Assembly (NCBI GenBank): GCA_018064885.1
Contig: JAGHUI010000004.1
Coordinates: forward strand, 23,014 to 87,013
DNA length: 64,000 nt
Direction: 5' to 3'
From: Candidatus Minthosoma equi
GTDB taxonomy: Bacteria; Bacteroidota; Bacteroidia; Bacteroidales; Bacteroidaceae
In this document: positions 15,771 through 25,001 of the stretch, piece by piece
Layout of the letters: the number at the start of each line of letters is the position of its first letter
How positions within the stretch are numbered: the first letter of the stretch is position 1
The notes under the pieces: generated by a model
What the model was told of the DNA's origin: nothing
Database searches by the model: none
Seen by the model: only the letters and a program-made list of their open reading frames with translations
Position numbers and translations under genes: made by a program

Positions 15771-18161
15771 ATGAAATTTAGATCTTTTTTTCTTTCCGCA
15801 GTTTTCACCTCAATCTCGGTGAGCAGCTTTGCTCAGGATAAGCTCTATCCTAACGAATTTCCTATCAGCGATGTTGAAATTACAGATGGCGTGCTGAAGC
15901 ATGCTTGTGATGTTAATGCTCACACGTTGCTCAGATATGATGTTGACCGTCTCTTGGCTCCATTCCGCAAGGAGGCTGGCATGACGGAGATTGCGCCGCT
16001 CTTCCCTAACTGGGCAGGACTGGACGGACATGTTGGCGGTCATTACCTTACGGCCATGGCTCTCTACGCTGCTCAGGGCAACAAGGAGTGTGAGGCTCGC
16101 ATGCTTTACATGATTGAGGAATTGAAAAAATGCGCTGAGGCTGCCGAAAAGAACTTCCCTGCATGGGGCAAAGGTTACATTGGTGGTGTGCCAAACAGCG
16201 ACAAGATGTGGACAACCTATAAGCAGGGTGACTTCCGCGCTTTCAACGGTGCATGGGTTCCATTCTATAATCTGCACAAGGTTTATGCTGGATTGCGAGA
16301 TGCTTGGCTCTATTGCGGCAATGAGGATGCTCGCAAGCTTTTCTTCGGATGCTGCGACTGGCTCATTGATGTTTCTGCCAACGTTAGCGATGAACAGTTG
16401 GAGAAGCTTCTGGGCATGGAGCATGGCGGTGTGAATGAGGTGCTGGCTGATGCCTACCAGATGTCTGGCGACAAGAAATATCTTGATGCAGCTCGCCGCT
16501 ATTCCCACAAATGGTTGCTCAACCCAATGAAGGAGCATAATGGAAATCATCTCGACCTTATCCATGCCAACACTCAGGTTCCTAAAGTTGTTGGTTTTGC
16601 GCGTGTTGGTGAGCTTGCTAATGATCAGGATTATATAGAGGCGAGCCGTTTCTTCTGGGATGAGGTGGTAAATCGCCGCAGCCTTTCTGTTGGCGGCAAC
16701 AGCCGACGTGAGCATTTCCCAAGCAAGGAAGCATGCATCGACTGGACTCAGGACATTGACGGTCTGGAAACTTGCAACACAAACAATATGCTGAAGCTTA
16801 CAGAGGATTTGGCTCGCATGGAACCGAACAACTCTCTCTATGCTGACTTCTTCGAACGTGCCACTTTCAACCATATTCTTTCATCTCAGCACCCAGAGCA
16901 TGGAGGTTACGTTTATTTCACTTCTGCTCGTCCACGCCATTACCGCAACTATTCTGTTCCAAATGAGGCAATGTGGTGCTGTGTTGGCACTGGTATGGAG
17001 AATCATGGAAAGTATGGTCAGTATATCTACACAAAGCCTGCTGACGGCATTCTGAGCGTGAATCTCTATGCTGCTTCTAAGCTCAACTGGAGGGAGAAGA
17101 ACATTAAGATTGAACAGCAGACTGCATTCCCATACGGCGAAAGCAGCAAGATTACTATCACAGAGGGTAATGGCAACTTCACTCTCCGTCTGAGATACCC
17201 AAGCTGGGTGAAGAAAGGCGAATTTGCTGTTTCTGTAAATGGAAAGAAGGTTAATTCCAGCAGTTGGAAGCCTGGCACATACGTTGATATTGCTGAAAAT
17301 TGGAAGAAGGGCGATGTTATTGACATTCAGTTCCCTATGCATGCATCTATCGAACGCATGCCAAACGTGCCACAATATGTTTCTATCATGTATGGACCTA
17401 TTGCTCTCGGCATGAAGACAGGCACAGAGGATCTTCGTGGTCTCCTTGCTGATGACAGCCGCTTCGGCCAGATGGCATCAGGCAAGAAACTTCCTGTGGA
17501 TCAGGCTCCATTCCTCGTAGCAAACAAGATTGACGACATTGCCAATGACCTCGTTCCTGTTCCTGGCAAACCTCTCCATTTCAATCTTAACACTCGCATG
17601 GAGAACAAGATTGAGGGCGAGCTTCAGCCATTCTTCGAGATTCACGACAGCCGCTACATGCTCTACTGGCTCGCATTGGGCAGTAAGGATTATAAGGCAT
17701 ACATGGATAATCTTGCTCGTGAGGAGAAGGAGCGCATGGATCTTGAAGCACGCACAACAGACAAGGTTCAGCCAGGCGAACAGCAGCCAGAGAGCGACCA
17801 CTTCATGGAAGCTGACGAGACTTCTAACCGCGGCATCAACAATGATGTTCCATTCCGCGATGCTCGCAATGGTGGCTACTTCAGCTATCTCATGAAGACA
17901 AACGGAGAGCAGAACCTCAGCGTTCGTGTAAGATACTGGGGACAAGACGAATGGCGTACTTGCGAGTATGACCTCTATGCTGATGACGTTCTTGTAACTT
18001 CTGTAAACAACTCAAAGAAGTGGCGCAGTTCACAGTGGAAATACGAAACTTACGCTATTCCTGCCGAGGCTCTCAAGGGCAAGAATCAAGTTCGCATCAA
18101 GTTCGTAGCCAAGCCACACAAGCAGGTAGGCGAAATCTACGAAGTAAGACTTGTGAAATAA
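15771..18161 (+). CDS. GH127 (DUF1680) beta-L-arabinofuranosidase-like enzyme
   Basis: 796 residues with a signal peptide (KFRSFFLSAVFTSISVSSFA, cleavage before QD), so periplasmic or surface. The N-terminal (alpha/alpha)6 barrel has LFPNWAGLDGHVGGHYLTAM. The catalytic region carries the Glu in DGLETCNTNNML and the adjacent Cys pair in EAMWCCVGTGMENH, which in characterised GH127 enzymes give the nucleophile and zinc ligands. Beta-sandwich domains follow, with a DUF4986-like C terminus. ATG 15771 is chosen over an upstream in-frame TTG at 15738, which lacks the signal-peptide start. The likely substrate is arabinofuranosyl side chains of plant glycans. Confidence 0.9.
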   Translation: MKFRSFFLSAVFTSISVSSFAQDKLYPNEFPISDVEITDGVLKHACDVNAHTLLRYDVDRLLAPFRKEAGMTEIAPLFPNWAGLDGHVGGHYLTAMALYAAQGNKECEARMLYMIEELKKCAEAAEKNFPAWGKGYIGGVPNSDKMWTTYKQGDFRAFNGAWVPFYNLHKVYAGLRDAWLYCGNEDARKLFFGCCDWLIDVSANVSDEQLEKLLGMEHGGVNEVLADAYQMSGDKKYLDAARRYSHKWLLNPMKEHNGNHLDLIHANTQVPKVVGFARVGELANDQDYIEASRFFWDEVVNRRSLSVGGNSRREHFPSKEACIDWTQDIDGLETCNTNNMLKLTEDLARMEPNNSLYADFFERATFNHILSSQHPEHGGYVYFTSARPRHYRNYSVPNEAMWCCVGTGMENHGKYGQYIYTKPADGILSVNLYAASKLNWREKNIKIEQQTAFPYGESSKITITEGNGNFTLRLRYPSWVKKGEFAVSVNGKKVNSSSWKPGTYVDIAENWKKGDVIDIQFPMHASIERMPNVPQYVSIMYGPIALGMKTGTEDLRGLLADDSRFGQMASGKKLPVDQAPFLVANKIDDIANDLVPVPGKPLHFNLNTRMENKIEGELQPFFEIHDSRYMLYWLALGSKDYKAYMDNLAREEKERMDLEARTTDKVQPGEQQPESDHFMEADETSNRGINNDVPFRDARNGGYFSYLMKTNGEQNLSVRVRYWGQDEWRTCEYDLYADDVLVTSVNNSKKWRSSQWKYETYAIPAEALKGKNQVRIKFVAKPHKQVGEIYEVRLVK

Positions 18162-18188
18162 AGGTTAGCAATCAGAAGTTTGAGTGAT

Positions 18189-18653
18189 ATGGAATATTTG
18201 TCGCAAGAGTGCTATGACAATCTGGTCGCAGAATTGAACGAGCTGATAAACGTAGAATTGCCCCGAGTCAAAAACGAACTTGTGGAAGCACGTGAGAAAG
18301 GAGACTTAAGCGAAAACTTTGAGTATCATGCAGCTAAGCGCGAACACGGCAAACTTTTAGGCAAAATCAGATTCAAGCAGAAAGTGCTGCATTATGCCCG
18401 AGTGTTAGACACTTCCAATCTTGACAGCAATACTGTCGGCTTGTTCCGTAAGGTGGAAATCACAAACATAGGAAATGGATTCAAAATGGCATACACCATT
18501 GTCAATCCGCACGAAGCAAACCTGAAAGAAAGCAAAATTTCCATCAAATCACCAATTGCCGAAGCACTTGTAGGCAAGAAAGTGGGTGACACAGTTGACG
18601 TTCAAGTGCCTTCTGGCATACTTAAGCTCAGAATAGACAACATCTCCATATAA
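18189..18653 (+). CDS. greA: Transcript cleavage factor, GreA/GreB family
   Basis: 154 residues. The N-terminal coiled coil (about 8-75) reaches into the RNA polymerase secondary channel and carries the acidic tip: LVEAREKGDLSENFEYHAAK, with the conserved Asp and Glu of the GDLSEN motif. The C-terminal FKBP-like domain follows, with SPIAEALVGKKVGDTVDVQV. ATG 18189 follows an in-frame TTG at 18180. The gene starts 27 bases after GH127 and may be cotranscribed with it, although the function is unrelated. A strong terminator follows. Confidence 0.93.
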   Translation: MEYLSQECYDNLVAELNELINVELPRVKNELVEAREKGDLSENFEYHAAKREHGKLLGKIRFKQKVLHYARVLDTSNLDSNTVGLFRKVEITNIGNGFKMAYTIVNPHEANLKESKISIKSPIAEALVGKKVGDTVDVQVPSGILKLRIDNISI

Positions 18654-18671
18654 AACAGACAACACATATAT

Positions 18672-18713
18672 AAAAAAAGACTCAAATGGCAATCTCCATC
18701 TGAGTCTTTTTTT
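18672..18713 (+). terminator. Terminator after greA
   Basis: GACTCAAATGG pairs with CCATCTGAGTC and is followed by a seven-base T run. An A-run on the left makes it usable from the minus side as well. Confidence 0.9.
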
Positions 18714-18723
18714 GTATTAGCAA

Positions 18724-19467
18724 TTATCTGATTTTCTTTCCGAAGTAATAAGTGTTGAAGTTATCATGTGCATATCCGTCTCTATCTACATGGAAACTTG
18801 ATGTGCTTGCTCCCTGTACCTTTTCTCCATTATAAAAGACGTTGAATGCATCTTTGCTGTAACCGTAACCGAGCAGCTCAAATCTGTTTCCACTCACTCC
18901 ATTGAGCTTCACACCATCATAATAGACATTGAAGGCATCTTTGCTGTAACCATAGCCAATAACTTGGAAACTGCTGCCTGTAGATCCATGAATCTTCTTT
19001 CCAAAATAGTATGCGCTAAAGCTGTCGCAACCATAACCGTCACCTAAATCCTTGAAAGATGATGCGGATGCTCCCTGCACCTTTTCACCATTGAAATACA
19101 CATTGAACCTGTCCATGTGGTAGGTTGGGCGATTGACATAGTCGCCACGATGACCTCCGCCAACAATGTTGCCTGGTCTTCCTGGATTTGGATGAGCCAT
19201 ATCGCGCTCATAAAGGCGGAATGTCTGTGGATCAACGAATCTGAGAATTTGTCCGTCAAGATACACATTATAGCGATCTTTAGCATATCCATGTCCTAAA
19301 ATCTGGAATGATTTAGCATCAGCTTCGCGAATCACCCTTCCTTCGTATGTTGCCTCATTGCCTCTTACTGAATAAGCAGACTCATATCTCTGTGCGCTAA
19401 CCATTGTTGTGAGTGACAGCATTGCAGCAGCCAGCATCATCTTTTTAACCATCTTCTTCATAATCAT
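18724..19467 (-). CDS. Secreted DKNYY-type repeat protein
   Basis: 247 residues with an N-terminal signal peptide (basic MIMKKMVKKMM, then LAAAMLSLTTMVSAQ). The mature part consists of about seven repeats of roughly 22-25 residues. Their pattern is GYGYSKDAFNVYYDGVKL or GYAHDNFNTYYFGKK, as in the DKNYY family of surface or periplasmic proteins. A non-repetitive stretch with HPNPGRPGNIVGGGHRGDYV lies near residue 115. ATG 19467 follows an AAAGGAAA-type site; the longer frame from 19521 lacks a signal-like start. Molecular function is unknown. Confidence 0.85.
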   Translation of the reverse strand: MIMKKMVKKMMLAAAMLSLTTMVSAQRYESAYSVRGNEATYEGRVIREADAKSFQILGHGYAKDRYNVYLDGQILRFVDPQTFRLYERDMAHPNPGRPGNIVGGGHRGDYVNRPTYHMDRFNVYFNGEKVQGASASSFKDLGDGYGCDSFSAYYFGKKIHGSTGSSFQVIGYGYSKDAFNVYYDGVKLNGVSGNRFELLGYGYSKDAFNVFYNGEKVQGASTSSFHVDRDGYAHDNFNTYYFGKKIR

Positions 19468-19669
19468 TTTCCTTTCTTTATTTATATAAATGTTACACTT
19501 TTTTGTTTTTTGATGATGCAAAGATAGGCATATGCAGTTATGGCATCAAAAGTGAAATCCCTAAAACACAGAATATTTCCCCTATTCGTATTAGGAATAG
19601 GGGCTTCTTTTCTGGGGTTGCAAATATTATTCATAATTCACTTTTTCCATATAATGTTATAAAACGTGT

Positions 19670-20470
19670 TTATAACATCTGCAATATTCTTGCCACGCCA
19701 TCATCATCAACGGTTGAGGTGACCACATCGGCTGCGGCTTTGACATCATCGTTGGCGTTGCCCATAGCAACACCAATGCCGGCATGACGGAGCATGGTGA
19801 TGTCGTTGCCGCCATCGCCGAATGCCATGGTTTCGGAAAGGTCAAAGCCATAATACTCAATCACTTTGTCCATGCCTGCAGCCTTGTCCGTTCCCTTTGC
19901 CACACAATCGGCAAAGGATGGATGCCAGCGTGTTTCGTTGCAGTCGGTCAGAACATCATTCATTATATGGCAGCTCTCCTGCTGAGTGAAAAAAGCAATC
20001 ACTTGCATCACATCGAACGTCAGGGCTTCCTGTGGCGAATAGAGTGTCGGGATATTGAGATCAAGGAGTGTGAAGACCTCTTTCAGTTCTTCTGGTATGC
20101 CATGAGGAGCTGTAAGAATGGCTCTTTCCTTGCCTGCATAGACAACAGCCTTGCCTGTCTTTTCCTGTTCAGCAATCATGCGGATAACTGCATCTCTACT
20201 TACTGGTTTAGAGTATATTATCTTATCTTCTTTCTCTCCATTGGTATCTGATGAACGGACAATGCAATGGGCACCATTCACGCACATCACGCCATCGTAC
20301 TCCAAACCTTCCAGATTATTTATGAAAGGCATTGGACGCCCAGTTGCTATCCATACCTTCACTCCATGCTGTCGCACTTTATGGACAGCATCTATTGTTG
20401 ACTGCGGTATCTTATGTGTATTGAACGACACCAATGTGCCGTCTATGTCGAAAAAAATTATCTTTGTCAT
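19670..20470 (-). CDS. HAD-superfamily (Cof-type) phosphatase
   Basis: A 266-aa cytoplasmic hydrolase of the HAD type IIB (Cof) group. Motif I is FFDIDGTLVSF, with Asp nucleophile and Asp acid at residues 8 and 10. Motif II is WIATGRP, and motifs III and IV are the lysine in the CVAKGTDKAAGMDK region and FGDGGNDITML. A mobile cap domain lies between residues about 85 and 190. Such enzymes dephosphorylate sugar phosphates, FMN or PLP; the substrate here cannot be read from sequence. Confidence 0.9.
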   Translation of the reverse strand: MTKIIFFDIDGTLVSFNTHKIPQSTIDAVHKVRQHGVKVWIATGRPMPFINNLEGLEYDGVMCVNGAHCIVRSSDTNGEKEDKIIYSKPVSRDAVIRMIAEQEKTGKAVVYAGKERAILTAPHGIPEELKEVFTLLDLNIPTLYSPQEALTFDVMQVIAFFTQQESCHIMNDVLTDCNETRWHPSFADCVAKGTDKAAGMDKVIEYYGFDLSETMAFGDGGNDITMLRHAGIGVAMGNANDDVKAAADVVTSTVDDDGVARILQML

Positions 20471-20545
20471 TTTTCTGATACAATCATGCTTTGAAGAAAC
20501 GAAGAACTCCCATGTGCAATCAAGTATTTGTCTGTTTTGCAGGGT

Positions 20546-21283
20546 TTATTCTTCATCTGGCTGCTGACCATCATGCGCCTTCCACATGCATTCTGTTATC
20601 TGCATGTCTGTGAACACAGCCTTGAACGATGATTCCTCAGGTGAGCAAGCGTAGATTCCAAAACGTATTTCGTCCTTTGCCTCATACATGTGGCAGACGC
20701 GCATCTGACTCCATTCCTTGCCATCTGCAGAACACTCAATGCAGAAGTCATCCTCACGGCGTGAGAGACGATACCACATACTTTTCACATCAGCAGGGAT
20801 GGCTGTTGTTGCCCAGTCACTATAACCGTTGTTTGTCGCCACGCTGCCAAGGTGCTGGAATTGCTCATTCTCATATTCTATGCTGCCTTTCAGCCAGTTA
20901 TCGGAGTCAAGGTACATCACCACGCCACACTGGTCGAAGCGATGATGGCTCTCCTCAAAATTGGTCTTCACAACGAAGCTGAAGAACTTCTCCTTGGTGC
21001 TAATCTGAAGCACAGGAGCATTATCGTTGCGGAAGTGGTAGTAAGTGCGTTGCCAAAGGTCTGTCTTTGGTTTTGTCACAATCTCGATAGTATCACCTTT
21101 GATGGCAAAACTCTCTGGCTCGCGTGTCCATTCAAAATCCGAAAGATTAAGTTTTACGCTATCTTTCAACACATTAGCTACCACATCGATAGAATCGTTG
21201 ATTACCATATTATTGTTCTCTGTTTTGTTTGATGTACATGCCAGCATTGAGGCAGCAAGTACTATGTATAAAATCTTTTTCAT
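20546..21283 (-). CDS. DUF1349 lipoprotein
   Basis: 245 residues. A lipoprotein signal peptide ends in the lipobox LAASMLAC, so Cys16 is probably lipidated. The mature domain (about 45-235) resembles the DUF1349 concanavalin-like jelly roll: FEWTREPESFAIKGDTIEI, FDQCGVVMYLDSDNWLKGSIEYE, and WYRLSRREDDFCIECSADGKEW. This fold usually binds carbohydrate. It ends in an acidic tail (GQQPDEE). It lies 75 bases before the HAD gene on the same strand, so the two may form an operon. Confidence 0.85.
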   Translation of the reverse strand: MKKILYIVLAASMLACTSNKTENNNMVINDSIDVVANVLKDSVKLNLSDFEWTREPESFAIKGDTIEIVTKPKTDLWQRTYYHFRNDNAPVLQISTKEKFFSFVVKTNFEESHHRFDQCGVVMYLDSDNWLKGSIEYENEQFQHLGSVATNNGYSDWATTAIPADVKSMWYRLSRREDDFCIECSADGKEWSQMRVCHMYEAKDEIRFGIYACSPEESSFKAVFTDMQITECMWKAHDGQQPDEE

Positions 21284-21447
21284 ATTATAATGAGATATTA
21301 CTAATGGTTATAGACTTTCCAGACAACAAAGTTACATTAAAAAATCAAAATAAAAATAAAAGTGACCACAAAATCGCAGATGTATAGCTATTTATCAGTT
21401 CAAATCTTATGGTATTAGCACATTTACGCTCAAATGGTGCTACATGT

Positions 21448-21455
21448 TAAATTTG
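21448..21455 (+). promoter_or_regulatory. -7 element before the ABC remnant
   Basis: TAAATTTG in the context ATGTTAAATTTGCTCC, about 110 bases before the start codon of the broken ABC gene. Confidence 0.4.
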
Positions 21456-21567
21456 CTCCCTGTTTCTACCATCTTCTCTTAAAAGTAAATAATATAGAGC
21501 TCACCCCTCGCATGGTCAGAGATGATAGTGCGAGTTTAGCAATAACAACTAAAAAACAATATACAAT

Positions 21568-21780
21568 ATGATCAAGATTGAAAATCTCACAAAAGTATTC
21601 CGCACAGAGAATGTGGAGACAACAGCGTTGAATGGCGTAAGCCTGGAAGTAAAGGAAGGTGAGTTCGTGGCTATCATGAGACCTCAAAGCTGGAAATCGC
21701 TACTTCAAATCCTGTTGAAAGCATCAAGACGGAATAGAAAAATACAGCACGGAATTACATCCTATAGTATTACGAGGTAA
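21568..21780 (+). pseudogene. Truncated ABC transporter ATPase (LolD/MacB type)
   Basis: The first 36 residues (MIKIENLTKVFRTENVETTA, then LNGVSLEVKEGEFVAIM) are a normal N terminus of a LolD/MacB-class ATP-binding protein. At the point where the Walker A motif G-P-S-G-x-G-K-S-T should start, the frame reads RPQSWKSLLQILLK. The DNA still resembles a Walker A coding sequence, with a few lost bases and substitutions. Homology fades by about 21720 and the remaining 190 or so residues are absent. It is a 5' relic that ends at the 23-bp repeat array. Confidence 0.8.
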
Positions 21781-21850
21781 TCACTCTCAGCTTTACGAGG
21801 TAATGCAGCGTTGAATTACGAGGAAATGCAACGCTGCATTACCTCGTAAT
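21769..21850 (+). repeat. ATTACGAGGTAAT array, 23-bp spacing (copy 2)
   Basis: ATTACGAGGTAAT at 21769, TTTACGAGGTAATGC at 21792 and ATTACGAGGAAATGC at 21815 are 23 bases apart. An inverted unit GCATTACCTCGTAAT follows at 21836-21850. Each unit is itself palindromic (ATTAC/GTAAT). The last two units could form a hairpin followed by TTGTTTTTT, so this may also end transcription from the ABC remnant. Confidence 0.8.
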
Positions 21851-21951
21851 TGTTTTTTAAGGCAAGAGAACAAAAGAAAAAAATATAGCAAAATACATTT
21901 TTTGTTAGCATAAAGAATTATTTTATTTATTTTTGCTATCTTTTTGAAAGA

Positions 21952-21987
21952 TATATTTGCACATAATCTTTCTTTTTGATACCTTTG
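21952..21987 (+). promoter_or_regulatory. Two -7 elements before the ATP-grasp operon
   Basis: TATATTTG (21952-21959) and TACCTTTG (21980-21987), each followed by CAC, lie 68-103 bases before the ATG at 22055. Confidence 0.6.
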
Positions 21988-22054
21988 CACAGGTTTTGAT
22001 TACAGATGTATTAAATAAACTAACACAAACATACACAACAACACAACACAAACA

Positions 22055-23437
22055 ATGATTATGAGCACCGAATTAGACACAAACACAACAATGAGCAACG
22101 GAGCTGCCATGTCTGAGACAGACTTAGTTGACTGCCGTGACACAGTAAACAAATGGATGGAGCGCTACGGCGTGAGATTTGGAGTTTATAAGAACGGCGT
22201 GTTCAACGAGCAGCTGTTTCCTTTCGACGCTATTCCACGTCAGATTCCTGCTGACGAATGGGAAATGCTCGAGCGCGGCCTCGTACAGAGAGTAAAAGCG
22301 CTGAACATGTTTTTATATGACATTTATCATGACAAAAAGATTGTTCAGGATGGAGTAGTTCCAAAAGAATTCACATACGAAAGCAAGGGATATATGCCTG
22401 AATGTGAGGGCATCACCCCTTCAAAGGATGTTTATGCACACATTGCAGGCATCGACCTCGTCCAGGCAAAGGACGGCAGATGGCTCATCTTGGAGGACAA
22501 CCTGCGCATCCCTTCTGGTGCCAGCTATCCTATGATTGCCCGCACCGTGACTCGCAAGGCAAGTCCTCAGACTTTCCGTGACAATCTCATTCACGACAAT
22601 CGCAACTATGGCGAGATGCTTCGTGAAATGATGGACTACATCAATGACGGACGCGGCATAAACGTGATCCTTACACCGGGACGCTACAATTCAGCCTTCT
22701 TCGAACATTCATTCTTAGCAGAAAAAACAGGTGCCACACTCGCATTCCCAGGCGACTTGATTGTTGACAATGGAATTGTGTATTACACAGGAATTTACAA
22801 GGAAAAAGTACGCGTGGGAGCCATCTATCGCCGTGTAAGCGATGAGTATCTTGATCCTCTTGCATTCGAGCCTACCTCACTTCTCGGCGTGCCAAACCTC
22901 ATGGAGGCTTATCGCGCAGGCACCGTGGGAGTGATCAACGCACTTGGCAATGGCGTGGCAGACGACAAGGGTATCTATTATTTCGTTCCAAAGATGGTTA
23001 AATACTATCTCAACGAGGAACCTATCCTTCAGAATGCTCCAACTTATTTGCCATTCTTTGAGGAAGATTTTAACTATATTATTAATAATATAGATAAGCT
23101 CGTCATAAAGGATGTTGCCGAGGCAGGCGGTTATGGCGTGATGTTCGGCCGCGACATGACTCCAGAAAGACTTGAAGAGGTTAAGAATCTGATCATAAAA
23201 GATCCACGCCGCTGGATTGCCCAGGAGGTCGTTGACTTCATTGATCTTGACATCATCGATGAAACCGGAAAGCCTTCACCACGCAAGTGCGACCTCCGCG
23301 CTTTCGTCATCACAGGCAAGGAGACTAAAGTATGGCGTTCTGGTCTCACACGCTTCAGCCGCAACCCTAATTCGTTCGTGGTGAACTCAAGCCAGGGCGG
23401 AGGATTCAAGGACACTTGGGTGATGGACAAAAACTAA
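22055..23437 (+). CDS. Circularly permuted ATP-grasp protein (DUF404/DUF407 type)
   Basis: 460 residues of the cp-ATP-grasp type 2 family, predicted to form peptide-like bonds (carboxylate-amine ligation). Recognisable blocks are FPFDAIPRQIPADEWEMLERGL, RVKALNMFLYDIYHD, the ATP-site WLILEDNLRIPSGASYPM, VGAIYRRVSDEYLDP, and the permuted Lys-bearing DKLVIKDVAEAGGYGVMFG, with KCDLRAFVI and GLTRFS near the C terminus. ATG 22055 or 22061 could be the start. It heads an operon with alpha-E and transglutaminase-like genes, the combination described for predicted peptide-modification systems. The product is unknown. Confidence 0.92.
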   Translation: MIMSTELDTNTTMSNGAAMSETDLVDCRDTVNKWMERYGVRFGVYKNGVFNEQLFPFDAIPRQIPADEWEMLERGLVQRVKALNMFLYDIYHDKKIVQDGVVPKEFTYESKGYMPECEGITPSKDVYAHIAGIDLVQAKDGRWLILEDNLRIPSGASYPMIARTVTRKASPQTFRDNLIHDNRNYGEMLREMMDYINDGRGINVILTPGRYNSAFFEHSFLAEKTGATLAFPGDLIVDNGIVYYTGIYKEKVRVGAIYRRVSDEYLDPLAFEPTSLLGVPNLMEAYRAGTVGVINALGNGVADDKGIYYFVPKMVKYYLNEEPILQNAPTYLPFFEEDFNYIINNIDKLVIKDVAEAGGYGVMFGRDMTPERLEEVKNLIIKDPRRWIAQEVVDFIDLDIIDETGKPSPRKCDLRAFVITGKETKVWRSGLTRFSRNPNSFVVNSSQGGGFKDTWVMDKN

Positions 23438-23448
23438 TTAGGGATAAT

Positions 23449-23530
23449 TGGTCTTATAAGTTTTTTTTGCTCTTATTGGTCTTATTAGACTCATTAGACT
23501 TATAAGCCCCATTAGACTAATCAAACTCAT
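23449..23530 (+). repeat. Interspersed (T)TAGACT/CTTATAAG repeats
   Basis: The gap between the ATP-grasp and alpha-E genes holds GTCTTATAAG, TCTTATTGG, GTCTTATTAGACTCATTAG, ACTTATAAG and ATTAGACTAATC. A shorter version (ATGAGACTCATAAGACC) lies in the 25938-25976 gap of the same operon. It could form alternative hairpins in the mRNA. Confidence 0.6.
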
Positions 23531-23546
23531 TAAATAATAACACTAT

Positions 23547-24248
23547 ATGGACAAAGTGATTAGCGCAAACACAGCGAATCAGCTCTTCTGGCTGGGACGC
23601 TATGCAGAAAGAGGATACCTCATGTTGCACCTTATGCGTCGTGCCTACGACGAGGTGATTGATGTTCCTGTCGGTGAGAAACCTTACAGCGATTTTCTTG
23701 AGAAACTTGGCGGATACGTGGCTAACAACATGACAAGCAGCTATCAGATGATGGCTCAGCTCTACGATCCAAATACAGTCAGTTCACTTTATAACATTAT
23801 CGAGCGCATGATGGACAATGCTATCGTTCTCCGTTCTATCATCTGCTCCGAGTCATTCGCTTACATCGAGCTTTGCCGCGATCTGCTCAAGCAGAAGTCT
23901 GCCAGCAAAGAGATGAACATCACAGAGTTGCAGCCTATCACTGACTGGCTCTTGGCATTCTGGGGCAGCATTCGCGAGAGAGTTTACGGACAGTCTTACG
24001 CTCTGCTTGAGGTGGGACGCTTGGTTGAGCACCTTGACATGAACATGCGCTTTGAGTATAAGCACTACCGCATTGACGAGGCTTGGGACATGCTGAAACG
24101 CTACATGCAGAGCGAGCAAGACCTCTTCGACCGTGTTCAGGCAGGACGTTTCGAGATGTATGCAGCCACTCAGGAAGCTTACGACGAAAACATCAAGGAA
24201 CATAAGTTCGAGATGACAGCAGCACTTAATGGACTTGTTAAAGTATAA
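23547..24248 (+). CDS. Alpha-E domain protein (DUF403)
   Basis: A 233-aa all-helical protein. The N terminus VISANTANQLFWLGRYAERG carries the family hallmark (NxxxLFWLGRYxER), followed by MMDNAIVLRSIICSESFAYI and WAFWGSIRERVYGQSYALLEVGR-like segments rich in conserved Glu and Arg. Alpha-E proteins occur almost always with cp-ATP-grasp and transglutaminase-like partners and are thought to act with the ligase, but no activity is established. It starts 109 bases after the ATP-grasp gene and overlaps the next gene by 20 bases. Confidence 0.92.
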   Translation: MDKVISANTANQLFWLGRYAERGYLMLHLMRRAYDEVIDVPVGEKPYSDFLEKLGGYVANNMTSSYQMMAQLYDPNTVSSLYNIIERMMDNAIVLRSIICSESFAYIELCRDLLKQKSASKEMNITELQPITDWLLAFWGSIRERVYGQSYALLEVGRLVEHLDMNMRFEYKHYRIDEAWDMLKRYMQSEQDLFDRVQAGRFEMYAATQEAYDENIKEHKFEMTAALNGLVKV

Positions 24249-24987
24249 TTATCAGTATATTACGGAATCTTCGTTCGTTCCACCGGTAGAGCACCATTTC
24301 TTCAAGATGCGTGCTTTGCCGATGGAGAACGCATGTCAGCATATCTTGACTGCAGAAATGACGGTGAGTCCGCAATGCCAACTCAATCATAGCAAAGACG
24401 GCTTTGGTAATAGCGTGCAATGCGGAAGTTTCTCCGAGCCTCACAATCATTTCCGAATAGAAAGCCGTGGCGTAGTGGAATGCTCTGCTTATTGCATTCC
24501 TGATGCATCGCCCAAGGATTTCTATCTCTACCCTACTCGCCTTACGGAATGGAACAAGGATATTGCTCAGCTCGCTTCATCGGGCAATGCGCATGACATC
24601 ATGCATGCTATCTACGGACTGCTCACTTACGAGCGCTTTGCAACAGACAACTCAACAACAGCAATTGACACATTCTCAATAAGAAAAGGAGTCTGTCAGG
24701 ATTATGCTCATCTGATGATAGCAGCTTGCCGATCGGCTGGATTGAAGGCACGCTACGTCAATGGTCTCATGCTGGGCGAAGGCGAGACTCACGCATGGGT
24801 GGAGGTTCACGATGGCGAGAAATGGCTGGGCTACGACCCAACTCATGATTGCCAGATTGATTACGGCTACATCAAGTTTGCCCACGGCAGAGACGTGGCA
24901 GACTGTCCAAGCAACCGAGGGAGGTTCTACGGATGGACGATGGAAACTATGGCCGTAACTTGCAAACTTATCAAACAAGAAAACTAA
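24229..24987 (+). CDS. Transglutaminase-like cysteine peptidase/transferase
   Basis: 252 residues. The N-terminal beta region (about 1-110) is of the bacterial transglutaminase-like type. The catalytic triad is complete: Cys in RKGVCQDYAHLMIAACR, His in GETHAWVEV and Asp in GYDPTHD. The start ATG 24229 lies within the alpha-E gene (20-base overlap), so translation is probably coupled. In this gene context the enzyme is predicted to cleave or transfer amide bonds made by the ATP-grasp ligase; this is inference. No signal peptide is seen, so it acts in the cytoplasm. Confidence 0.92.
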   Translation: MDLLKYNYQYITESSFVPPVEHHFFKMRALPMENACQHILTAEMTVSPQCQLNHSKDGFGNSVQCGSFSEPHNHFRIESRGVVECSAYCIPDASPKDFYLYPTRLTEWNKDIAQLASSGNAHDIMHAIYGLLTYERFATDNSTTAIDTFSIRKGVCQDYAHLMIAACRSAGLKARYVNGLMLGEGETHAWVEVHDGEKWLGYDPTHDCQIDYGYIKFAHGRDVADCPSNRGRFYGWTMETMAVTCKLIKQEN

Positions 24988-25001
24988 CAAAACACATAGA
25001 A

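Noticed and set aside
15810..16874. 354-codon minus-strand frame
   Set aside because: It lies wholly inside the GH127 gene on the opposite strand, shows no family motifs and has no start context.
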